A stretch of DNA of 64,000 bases from Anthonomus grandis grandis (Eukaryota; Arthropoda; Insecta; Coleoptera; Curculionidae), in contig NC_065548.1 of the NCBI RefSeq assembly GCF_022605725.1, positions 4,249,644 through 4,313,643 of the forward strand, given 5' to 3'. The position numbers were made by a program, and so were the translations under genes. Below, piece after piece: positions 38,801 to 50,800 of the stretch. Position 1 is the first letter of the stretch. The number at the start of each line of letters is the position of its first letter. The notes below the pieces were generated by a model. That model searched no databases. It worked only from the letters and a program-made list of their open reading frames with translations, and was not told the origin of the DNA.

Positions 38801-41800
38801 TTTTAGTTGCATTGTTTGGAGCCCTAGGTATATTATAGGGTTTACATTAATCATTTGGAAAACATCTTACAACGAATACGACAGAATAAACATTGGTGGG
38901 GTTGGGTTGGATCGTAAAGAAGTGTGAAGTGTGTCACATACATTGGGAAAAGGAAATCGAAATCGTTCCTTTAATAGATTATTTAGCTGTTCTATTTATA
39001 GATTAAAATATTATTTAACAAAAATACTATTGAGAATTTAGTACTAAAATTTGCGCTTTTTGGCTTTCATTATTTAGGAAAATATTAATAGAATTATGTA
39101 ATTAAATATACAGTAAAAGCTTTTTATTCGCGGGGTATACGTTCCGTAAATATGCCGCGAATAAAGAAACCGTGAATATGGAATGGTAATTTATATGGGA
39201 TTCTAGGGGATACGTTCCTAGGTGACAAAATACTAAACAAGTACATACATACATATATAAAAAATGAATTTAATTGAAGTTTTTGACCATATTGATTAAT
39301 TATTACCTTCGGGCTTAAAGAAATTTGTAATTTTTTCTTGCTTGGCATTTTTTAAACGCTCCTTCAATTCATACTGATATTCAGCAGGGGCATTAGCAAT
39401 TCGCCTCTTAAAAATAAGACTTCGTTCCATAGATGGATCAATTTTCATAAAAAAATCACAAAGTTCATTTGCCATTCTTAGGCGCAACTAGTGGTAAATG
39501 CCATATACCAAACAGCGGTTTATATTGCTTCTTTTTGTCTATTTGGTAATTTCGATCCTGCTGACCCAGACCTCGCGTTTTAAAGTCCATGAATTCTGTT
39601 CAGAAGCGACGTTTCAAAATTGAAATTTTAAATTTAGCCAAGCAAATACTATCCTTAACCATTCCTGAAGTCTCTACTATCCCAATGCATAGTTCTCAAT
39701 CTTGGATTGAAGATTCGGTAAATAGAAATCTAGATTCAGTACCGCACAGGAACACGGATGAATTTCATTTGAGTAAATTTATACAACATAATAATTAATA
39801 TTAGGGTAACATTATCGTTATTTTTTTTTGTTTTAGATTAAACAGAAATAAATTCACTTAAATATATTTTCTTCAACTTACCTCAGCGTTATTAACAACC
39901 TTTCCTCTGAACTGACAAGTTCTCTTCAATTTGTAGGTTTTTTCTCTAAAGGTAGGAAATTTTGAAAACATTCAGGGTACATATTGAGCTCCCGCATAAC
40001 ATTAAACGAACCACCAGTTTTTTCTTTATTAAACCACAAGGGATGTATTCAGTAACTTTAACTTTACTACACAGTCATGTACGTAACAAATAAATGACAA
40101 TAATCACATTGAATCCCTTTCTATGTGAATTTCAGTCCCACGCCACCGCCATACGCCCGTTCTGTGTGAATTGCGCCTTAAACCTTCGCTAAAATTTTTT
40201 GAATTAAATGTCAGTTTGATATGTTTTCAGTGCTTGTTAAAGCCTCTTCTTCAATAGACTGCGAATTTAACATTTCCTCCAAGTCCGTTTCAGTCAAATC
40301 TTCATCTTGCGATTCAAGCAACGTCTGAATGTTGACACTTGATTCTATCTGTTCGAACCCATCTCGTCCTATTTCATTGGCAATTTCGGCTATGTTTGCA
40401 GTCAAAGTTTGAATTTGCACAGATTCTTCGTCATTTCCTGTAGTCAGAGCGGCCTGTGTCAAAGGAACCAATACGGCGGCGATATCATTTAACAACATAC
40501 TTTGGGTATAGTTGTAATAAGGTCAATTTTACTTTTTTATTAGTCCATTTGACGATGCGTTTACAAAGGATATTCCGTTGAATACCTATATGAATCCTTT
40601 TTATCAATATATATGCACCGACGTACTTGATTCGATCCGCGAATAAAGAAATTTTTAGCCGCGAATATAGGAATTGGGTCGCATTTTTTTAATCCGCGAA
40701 TAGTGAAAACGCGAATGAAGGAATCGAGAATAAAGAGCTTTTACTGTATTATTATAATCTAGCAAATTATTCGCTTACTTTCACTGGTATTTTGTATATT
40801 TTGAGACTGCAAAAATATCAAGAAAAACAAACTCAAAGTGACGACAATTTGTTATCAACTCAGGTCAACAAAGGTATTTTACGTTGCAAAGTTGCTTTTT
40901 TTCATTGACTTTGTTTGACTACAAGAAAATTTAAAGACTAAGAGACTTGAGCAGCTACAAAATACAAAACATTAAAAAATTATGAGTGGATTACGAAAAA
41001 TATATATTGTATGAAAAATTGGTAAATCGATTTGACATTATTGCCTGAGAGATGGTGAACTCGAACACCTCGCCTATGGTTTGCCATAAGTCCACCTGAC
41101 TTATTCTAGGTGTTCAATGATCTAAGAAAAGCATTCAAGACAAAATTTTAAAGTTCAGTCTTTTTTTAAAGCAATATTAGTGATTATCGTGTTGATGTAA
41201 TCCGAAAATATTGTAATGTAATTAGACTCTTTAATAGACGTATATATACAGATATTTTTTTTGTATAAAGTTGTTGATGGCCATCTGAACGCTCCGCGTA
41301 TTTTATCACTTTTAACCTCAGATTTAATAAAATATTGTCAATTCCTAGATAAATCCTCTTCGTTATGTTGGCTAGCAAAAAGCAGCAGTAAATATTTTAA
41401 GGCTTTGGATTTCTTTAGTAGGTCTTCAACCTCTTTTAAAAATGCCTTGAAAAACACACTACATTATTTTTTTCTAATTAAGTCGAGTTACTGGAGTGCA
41501 GGCTTTTGTACATATTGCGACTTAACGTAAAATAATTGTAGATGCTAATTTGAATTTACATTAGTCCTAGTTTATATTGTAGGTATCATTTTGGGTTTTT
41601 TTTTTTACCTGTAGTATCCCCTATACGATCACCAATAAATAGTTAAAAAAAATACCTCTAGCTTTAGCCTTGGCCTGCATAGTACTAGCGTAACTAGGAG
41701 GTTCTGTAGTGGGAACGTTAACTTGACCCCCAGGGTTATTACTTAACCCGCTGGGTAATGGTGCTGCCGGTTTTCCGGACGCTCCGCCTGCCCCGTTCGT

Positions 41801-44800
41801 GTAAACCTTTTGCTGTATCGATGCATTGTAGGAAGGGGGTGGTGCTGCTGTAGCAGGTGGTGTACTCGGACCTATAATTTACATATAACAATAATAATTC
41901 CAAAAGATTGATAGCAAGAAATTAATAATAAAATGTCTTATATGAGAGATTCAATTAATTCTTAATTTAGTTGAGTACTTGATACACAAGAAATGGTTAC
42001 ACTAATAGCACATCATTTTTTTCAATATAGAGAAAGAGTAGTGGTAGGTTATTCTAAGACTATACAATTCTTCAATTCATATAGTGTAGCAAGAAACAAT
42101 CGGGTATATTTCCCCATATTTTTTATTAAGAAAAAAAAACAAAACAACCAGTCATTATTGATTTTTCCTAGGTAAACATGTCACTTACATTTTCGTATTA
42201 TGCATTCAAATTTTGGACAATAACGTTTCAATGTTGCTCCAGCCAATCAAGCTAGATCGATGTATTGACGAACAAACGAAACAGGCGTTTTGATTTTTTT
42301 TATGACAATGAATTAAGTAATGTCACCGAACATAAACTAGAATAAAAGGATCACTCTAAGCGCCGCCCAAAATGTTGCCTGTCTCACTCGCTTTCTGATG
42401 CTACTCTTTTTTGCTGCCCGGTCGCGACTGCGTTATACAGGGGCGTCTTCAATATTAGAACTATAATAGCGTTGTGTGGAAATTTTGTACTTTAAAAATG
42501 CCGGCGATATGTTGCGTAGATGGCTGCAGGAGTAAAAGGGAATATACATTTTTTTTTAAATAAAAATGGATTAGTTCACAGAAAAAAATACACGCTTTTC
42601 TTCAGTATTTCTTAAATATCTCGGAAAATTGAGATCTTACAAAAAAAATCTAATAAACAAAAGTTGGTTTAAAAATAAAAGATTGGCTTTATAGGCGCCG
42701 AGATACAACTGTGTGAACATAACCCCTTTTTTTAGATAACAAAATATAATGACGTAAAATAATAACTTGAAATAATTTTAAAAAATCACGTTTCTTAGAG
42801 AAATATCTAGCACGTTTTTTCAAGTATGTACTATCAAAAACTTTAAAAATAAACTTGATTGTAAGTCATTAGCATAAAAATTAAATCAATCAATTTCAAA
42901 AAATTTATCATAAAAAATTATGTATTTATTTCAAAAATTAAAGCGTAGATTTCTACAATGGACTATATATAGGTACCAATAATATGTTCAAAAAGTATCA
43001 TCGATTTAGAGTACATATTTTTTTTAAATCGTGATTTTAATCTAAAAAAATGCAAAATTTTTGGTAATATTCTGTTATTAGTGGTGGTTTTTAATAGTGA
43101 AAGCTATCCGATTTACTATTAGTTGCATTGCAATCATTTAAATGATATAAATATTGATGAAAGATTGATAAAATATTGATGTGTACTATAATCCCCAATG
43201 TAAAACTATATTTATTTTGCATATTTATATGAATTCTAGGTTGTAAAACACCTATTTTCGTTTTATTTTAATTTTAGTGGTTTGTTCTTTCATCCCCTAT
43301 TTTAAAAGCAAATAATTAGGCATTTAATAAGTTTTTTTTATTTAACTGCCTTTTTATATTTCACTGTTACCGAGTTCCATATGCTGAGTGTTGTTATCAC
43401 ATTATTATGTAAATTTAATTAAATATTTAAAAAATGGCTATATTAACGAAGTTATTATTAATTAAGTGTATGTAATATTAGGTAGGTAGTTTCTTGGTCA
43501 GTTGAGAAAAGAGCATGAAAGGAACATAAAGCTAAGATTTAATTGTGTACATTCCAATAAACTTAATTTTAAAGCTATCTACCAAGTGTTTTTCTTACAG
43601 TTATTTGTTCATATGAGATACTTAATAATATTCTTTCAATTTCATTTTAACAATAATACAAAGTGCCTTTAATTTCAAAAAATTCCATATATTACACGCT
43701 GCCCGCCGCGATGTACGAAAATATTCCTTATTAAAAATGTTTCAAACACCCCCCGTATCGTAAAGGATTGCCGCCGAAACTAAATATTGATTTACGACCG
43801 CGTAAAAAAAGCCGGCATTGTTTAAAAGTCCCTACTTCAAACGGCCGCAAGAGAGTGAACCTACTGTCTTGTTCTTTATACTGTGGTAATGTGTAGGGTG
43901 AATGATTGATTTTTCGCATTTACTAGGTTCAATTATTGTAATGATTTCTGGGCTGATTGTCACTATCAGAGTCAAATTTATATAGGATTATTCTGACTGA
44001 GCCCACTTTTTGTTTGTACAATGGTACTGATAGACGTTGATAGATGTCAGTTCCTGAATTTTCTATCTGTTGTGGACAGAAGTGCAAACATTAAAAAATT
44101 TCAATTTTTGTAAATGGAAATTAGATGTTCGACATCATAGACTGAAAATCTTTTTTACCTTGTCACGTAACTAAAAATCCTGTTAATTCAGGGTATTTTA
44201 GTTTCAATTATAGGGATATTGTAGATAGGTCATGATGAACATACTATTATAAATCGGTAATGTTTCTTAATTTCTTCATTATTTGACATTCTACCGCATC
44301 TCACCTCTCTAATATGCCTTGAATCTTCTTGAAATATTACTTTTTGTATGTGATTGAACCGATAACAGACGTGAACCATCAATTCATTGCGATCGTCAAT
44401 GATTCCTGGGTCTCAGATAGGTTTTCATGCCAAAAAGGGGGTCAAAAGTCCAATCACCACCATGGTTCAAACCCATGTTAAAAATAATTCTACGCTCCTA
44501 TTATAAATGAGTTTTAATTATAACCACCGGTATGAAGGTTGAATGTGGCGGGGCGGAATAGTCTCCCACCCAAGATGGCCGATTGATTCTGGTTGCCTAA
44601 TTTTTGACGTACATCAAATATGACAATAGTGTATTTTAACTGTCGTATTTGAGGATTGTCTTTTTTAAGTTTTCTTTGGGGGAAAACAAGCCAAGCCTCA
44701 TGATTTTCTTACAATTTAAAGTTTTTAAGTAATTTTATAGCTTTTTGTAGGTTTTTTGAGTTCTGGGTTGATACATTATTTTACAAACGTGCCAACATCG

Positions 44801-47800
44801 AATCATCGTGCAACTACATAGAGCAGGAGACAGGTAAATTTCAATTATGACATACCTAAGTGTTTTCTAATAATGTTTAGGTGTATCTTGGATGTATTAT
44901 CATTTTCCAGGATATAATTATAGATTTAATCCTATTTTGGACATATCTATGTCACTGTTCTCAATCTAACTTTTTTTTTACAAATCAGTTTTAATTCTTG
45001 AACCTTCACTAGGAAAATATGAAGTAATTCCTTTTCCTTGTCTTCATCTAGATTAAGATATTCATACAAATATTCTTTATTCACTAGTTTATATATGAGT
45101 AATTGCCCAGACAGTCACAGAAATCATAAATTTTTTTAATTGTCATTGAATCCATCCTTACAAAAATCTTGTCTGTCATGTAAGTCCGACTAAAAATGTT
45201 AGCTCCAAACACTTTTCTGGTTCTTAAGTAGAAATGATATTCACAGGGAGTATAAACATAATACCTATTTGTTCAATTTAATGAAAACAGATTGACATAT
45301 ACTTCTCAAAAACTGATTTCCCTAATCGACTTAATCCACCTTAAGTTATACACATTTATGGATGGATAGCCATGGTCATTTAGTCAATTTAGAGAAAAAG
45401 TTTTGGTTGGTTTATAAATATTTAAAGTATAAAATCAAAAGCCAACTTCAAAACCACAACAACAATCTTTAAGTGTTGGTCATTCTGAAAAACAGAAAAA
45501 TATTTGACAATCTAAAATGCCTTTAAAAAAACAAAAATCCTGAATATCCTCATTTAATACTCGTGATCCTACACCTACACAATCAGAATAATTTTGTTTT
45601 TAGCTAACTTTTTAGCTAAGATTTTAGTATGTAATATCTTATTTTTTAAAATACCTAAATTACCTGAGACATTTTGATAGTAAATGCTATACTTTTTACA
45701 GTCCTATTTTATTTTTACTGACCCATAATTAAATTCATATTATTAGCTTAAAGTAAAATTATGGACTAATATCAAATCCTTTACGGTATTATTTAGAACC
45801 TTAATTATTGTAATCATAACTAATGTGATAATCAATACTTACTAATAATGAAAACTTATGTATTTTGGATCATTAGGATGAAATACTTTTAGATTTAATT
45901 TTAACCCAATAGAATATATAATATTGTATACACAATACACTGTCTTAATCTGTTTTCTTATGTTTTATGTTGCATACTTACTGGAGACAACCCCACTGAC
46001 TTGTGACATCTTTACCCGATTGTGACTAATCAAAAGTCATATTTTCTTTTTATTTGCTTATACTAAAAAAATAAAATGGAAAAAACATGCATATTAACTT
46101 GTACCTACATATGTATTTGTGTTATATCTAGTCATTATTAATTAACTTATTTACAATGAAAAGCCAGATTTATTTCAAGAGATAGGTTCAGTTTCTGTCT
46201 TTATAAGAGCTTATATTTTGTTTTCCATAATTTGTGGATATATATTATTTTATTGCAATTGTATAGATGGTTAAAAAATATATATGTTTAATTTTTTATT
46301 TAGGTATGTTTGTTACATATTTCTTATCATGTTTTATACTTATGGAAACAAAAAAAAGCAGGTAATTTTTTTTCTGAAACTCCAGAAATTAGGATTTTCA
46401 GTTAAAATATGCTTTATACCTGCAACAATTCTATTTTTTACATAAAAGGTGTTATTAATACCATACTTACAGTTTGCAGTATTTCATTTAGAATATATTG
46501 TAACTTTTTTATGCATTTTAAAATCCTTTGTTAAATTTATTTTAATTCATCTTAAAATAAAACATTTAAAAGACAATTTAGCTTTGTTTTTTTTTTATTT
46601 AAAATTTAGTCCCATATCTATCGGGCCAATTTATAATTCTTGGTAAGTAATGTCTTAATAAGTAATAATAAGCAATGTCTTGAGAACCAAATTTAAATTA
46701 AATAATATTTTAGTTGATGTGTTAATTCTTGATTAAAGTGATGAGGGATGTCTGAGATGCAATATTTTTATTTTTTCTCAACATTTAAAATTAACGATTT
46801 TAATTAAATGTGGGTATTTCTAAAATGAAAGTATATTGTTTTTGTTTAAATAAAATAAAATTCTATTTAAATATATCTCATGACTCGTCAGTTAACGCAT
46901 CAACTTTGTAATGCAACTGCAAATTACTTGAAATTTAAATACCAGGTAATAGATCAAGCTTAAATTTCCCGCCACACGCCACCCAAGATGGATGCCCCCG
47001 TCTTTGTCAACAACGTCAATAAAGCTGTCAACAGAATTTCTGTCTGTTTATTAGGCAACACACATTTCTCTATATTTGTGTTCTGTGATTATAACTAAAG
47101 AAACCTAGACTTAGGTAAGAGGTGTAATGTATAAAAAGTTTTTTAACGAATTGTACCTGAATGTAATTTTAACTGTGTCGTGTTGTTTGTTTTTTTGTTG
47201 TTTTAATTTTTGTACATGTAAAGAACATTTATTTTAATAGTGTTTGTCATGTACTTGAAATTACTTTGTTTTATCTCTGTGATTACTTGAATCCATTTCA
47301 GTGTCCTGAGGATGAAAATTCAGAGATTGGAGGGACACAAAGTCAATGGTCTCAAATTATGTTTATTTTTTAAACACGTGTTTCGCCCTAAGGCATCTAG
47401 GCAGGTAAAGCTATTAGATTAACACCACAAACATTTAAGTTGAAACAAAAATAAATACATAAAAAATAAAAAATAATGCTGACGTTCACATTAAATCCGG
47501 TGTCAAAACTAAAATTCTAGTGTGGTGTTAATCTAATAGCTTTACCGATCTGACGATGCCTTAGGGCGAAACACGTGTAATCGTTTTTAAAAATAAACAT
47601 AATTTGAGACCATTGACTTTGTGTCCCTCCAATCTCTGAATTTTTATGAAGAGGTCTCTTTGAGAAAAATTGACTACTTTTTTGGACTTAATATAAGTCG
47701 AAACGTCGACATTTAAGTAAACAGGTTTCTGTTTTATTTCTGACCCACCCAACAACCCTCCGCAATATTGAAGATATTGGGTCACAAACACAAAATTGAG

Positions 47801-50800
47801 AATAAAGATTATTTTATTTATTAATTTATATTTGGAATTCTACCGCATCTCTCCTATCTAATATGCCTCGAATCATCTTGAAATGTTACTTTTTGTACGT
47901 AATTAAATCGATCACAGACGTGAACGATCCATTCAGACAAGAAAGTTGAGAATTAGTTCAAGTTCGATACCGAATTTTGTATACAAAGGGTTTACAATAA
48001 CTACCAACTCAATAATTTACCCCACCAACTTAAGGTATGACATAATTTAACGACTAATATTATATAAAACCTCTATCAAAGTTATATTTTCCGTTTTCTG
48101 ATTTGATATATAGAAAAATGCATGGCAAAATAAGGAATAAAAGTTAAATTATACTTACCGCTAGATGTCGCGGGTATGGGCGGCGCGGTAGCGGTCTGCA
48201 GTACCGGTTTTTGCACCTGCGTACTTTTTACGCTTTGCATTATTATCGGGGGCTGAGAGACCGTTTGGCGGGCGCCCCACGCTTGTAAAGGCGTCGGTCG
48301 CGCCATCGGCGTCGGCGTGGTCGCGTTCGACACTGGCACTGGACTCGGAGAACCTGTAAATTAAAAACGAGTCAATTATAAAGAGTGAGGTTATAACGAT
48401 TTACGAAAATTTGCATAACAAATATTGTATCGCAGAAGAATAAAAATAACGTAACGTACCGGCTGACGTAGATCCCGAATAAATCCCGGAACTCGGACTC
48501 TTCCTAAAATCCTGCGTGGGACTTTGGCGGTTTTGGATGCTGGCCGAGTAACTGGGGGGCGGCGGTGCTCCGCTCCCGCCGCCGCCTCCTCCTCCTCCTC
48601 CTCCCTGTCCTATCAATGGATAAGGCGGAGGCGGTTCCGAAGAATTCACCCCGCCCGTGGGGTACAGGCTTAACGCTTGCATCTGCTGCGTCAGTTGCTG
48701 CTGGACCTGCGGTCCGTTTTGGACGACCATCGGCTGCCTGGTGTTGCCACTGCCCACGGGGCTGGTGCCCCTTTGGGCGGAGGAACCATAACCGCTTCCG
48801 GGGGCCGCCGGCGGAGCCCTGTTAGGGACCACGGGCGGCGCCGGCGACATCCTCTTGAACATTTGCTGCACGTTATTCGGCACTGATTGTTGATAAGCCG
48901 GGGGGGCGTGAGGAGGCGGCGGGGGCGGTGTGGTTCTTGGCGGCGGAGGGGGTGGAGGCTCCCCGAAACTTGGAGAGTACCTATAAAATACCGAAATACT
49001 GAAACTATCCTTGTGACCGAACTATACATGTAATAAATATTTTATTGACTCATATACAAGAGACGGTAGGTAAAGTCCAGTGCAACGATATATTAGAATG
49101 GTCACCCGTCAAAACACCAGCATTCCACCTGTCAAACAATGTCATCCACCTTCTATTTACATTGTTTGAGAAGTAAAATGCTGGTGTTTTGACGGGTGAC
49201 CATTCTAATATATCGGACTTTAATAGATCCGCATAGCGGTCTTTAACAATTAGGGAATAACAAAATTAGTATATAAGAAATGTAATAATAATTCCAACAA
49301 CTATATAATAGTATATGATTTCTTATTTACAATTTACAAACAGTATCAAAGAATGAAATAAAAAGAATATTTTTATCGGGATATTCCGTAAGACGGAAAA
49401 AGTAGAAACACGTGTCGACAGGTACCATCTTTACTTGTTGCCCTATATAAATCTAATCCTTTTACAAACAGTATTTCTTGTATTTGGAAGATTTTCAAAG
49501 AACCTATTAAATTCTTGTAACCTCCTTATTAACACTACCTCAAGTATTTGCAAACACTTAGGTATTTATTTTGATAAGGATCTACTATTTAATATTATTT
49601 ACAATTTATTATAAATGTAATATGGATCGATGAAAGTACATTTACAAACTGTGGCCGAAAACAACGCCGACAATTTCGGGAATTTATTATTATTTCGAAA
49701 AATCGATATTTTAATTTTAATGTTTTAAAACAAGTTTTTCTTTTCAGTTTCTGAAGTTAGAATTTTTAAATGTTTGCAATAAATTTTAACATTTTCCGAG
49801 CATTTTTATATTATTTTAGGCATTTGGAATAAAATCTTGTTTTATTCCTGGACTTTAGGGTAATTTTCCACGTGTTTTAAGTATTTCAAATAATTTTGTT
49901 TTTAATTTTAATGTTTTAGGATACGCTTTTGTTTCCAATTTTTAATTCCAGAAACTTTGAAATTTAAAAATTAAATTTTGCAGATTTTTTCGAACATCCT
50001 TATAACATTTGTACATATTCCTAGACCTTAGGGTCATTTTCGATATCGTCCAAGTATTTTAAATAATTTATCTTTTAATTTTAATGTTCAATCAATCAAT
50101 CAATCAATCAATATATGCTTTATTGTCATAAAAGTAAATTTGTCGACAAAGCTGTAAAAAAGAAAAACATATACACAAACATGTAAAAAGGTTATTTAGC
50201 ATGCTATAGTCCATCGTCCTAAAGGCATTCTGCTTCCATGAATATGGTTTACCTATACTGGTAAAACCAACAACATCCCCATTCTTCAGAAATACTCTGA
50301 GCCAAAACATACAAAGCTAATGTAATGTCAAGAGTATCAATATGTATAACACAAACAGATATTATTCACTCCCGAAATATACAATTTTATTAAATGTAAA
50401 ACTGTAAAAAAAAAATTAATCACAGCAATAAATTAGGCGAAATGATATGGTGTAAAAAATATAAAGAATATACCTAAAGACCTGCAAGAAAAAGGTAAAA
50501 ATGACTAAAATCTATCCGACAAAAATTCAGCTATTTCATAATAGCCCTTTGCAACTATGAGTTTTTTAACACGTTTTCTAAAAAGTTTCCAGCTACCTAT
50601 ACCTTTCAAATCTGCAGGAAGATGATTAAAGAGTTTTTTACCATCAAATATAAAACTTCTTTTGATCAGTGAACTTGTAGGCATAGGCAAGAGCACATCA
50701 TTAGCTCGTCGACTGCTATATTCATGCCTATTAGTTGTGCTCACATTTCTAAATTTCTTATGAACGAAACAAACAGATTCCAATATAAATAAGGCAGGAA

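Larger units (their letters stand above)
39111..40746 (-). mobile_element. Tigger/pogo-type element, internally deleted
   Basis: Inverted ends CAGTAAAAGCTTTTTATTCG (39111) and CAGTAAAAGCTCTTTATTCT (complement from 40746) are flanked by TA. Both subterminal regions repeat ATTCGCGG-like motifs, as in Tigger elements. Only C-terminal parts of the transposase remain on the minus strand, plus an unrelated plus-strand fragment at 39558-39798. Confidence 0.85.
47319..47640. repeat. Inverted-repeat unit A carrying hammerhead motifs
   Basis: Arms 47319-47429 and 47521-47640 are near-identical inverted copies separated by 91 bp. They differ mainly at the ribozyme core and stem I: the right arm has CGATCTGACGA and a matching ATCG, the left arm (complement) has CTGCCTAGA. 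The unit continues right to about 47800 with AGGTCTCTTTGAGA and GTCGAAACGTCGAC, similar to sequence after unit B. Structure fits Penelope-like terminal repeats or a retrozyme. Confidence 0.8.

Noticed and set aside
43731..43919. 62-codon minus-strand frame
   Set aside because: No motif, no neighbouring coding or splice support.
47691..47710. GTCGAAACGTCGAC as another hammerhead
   Set aside because: It has GAAAC and a palindrome, but no CTGANGA or stem II at the right distance on either strand.
48565..48886. Long plus-strand frames opposite wts exon 4
   Set aside because: Arg/Leu/Pro-rich low-complexity shadows created by the Pro/Gly codons on the other strand.
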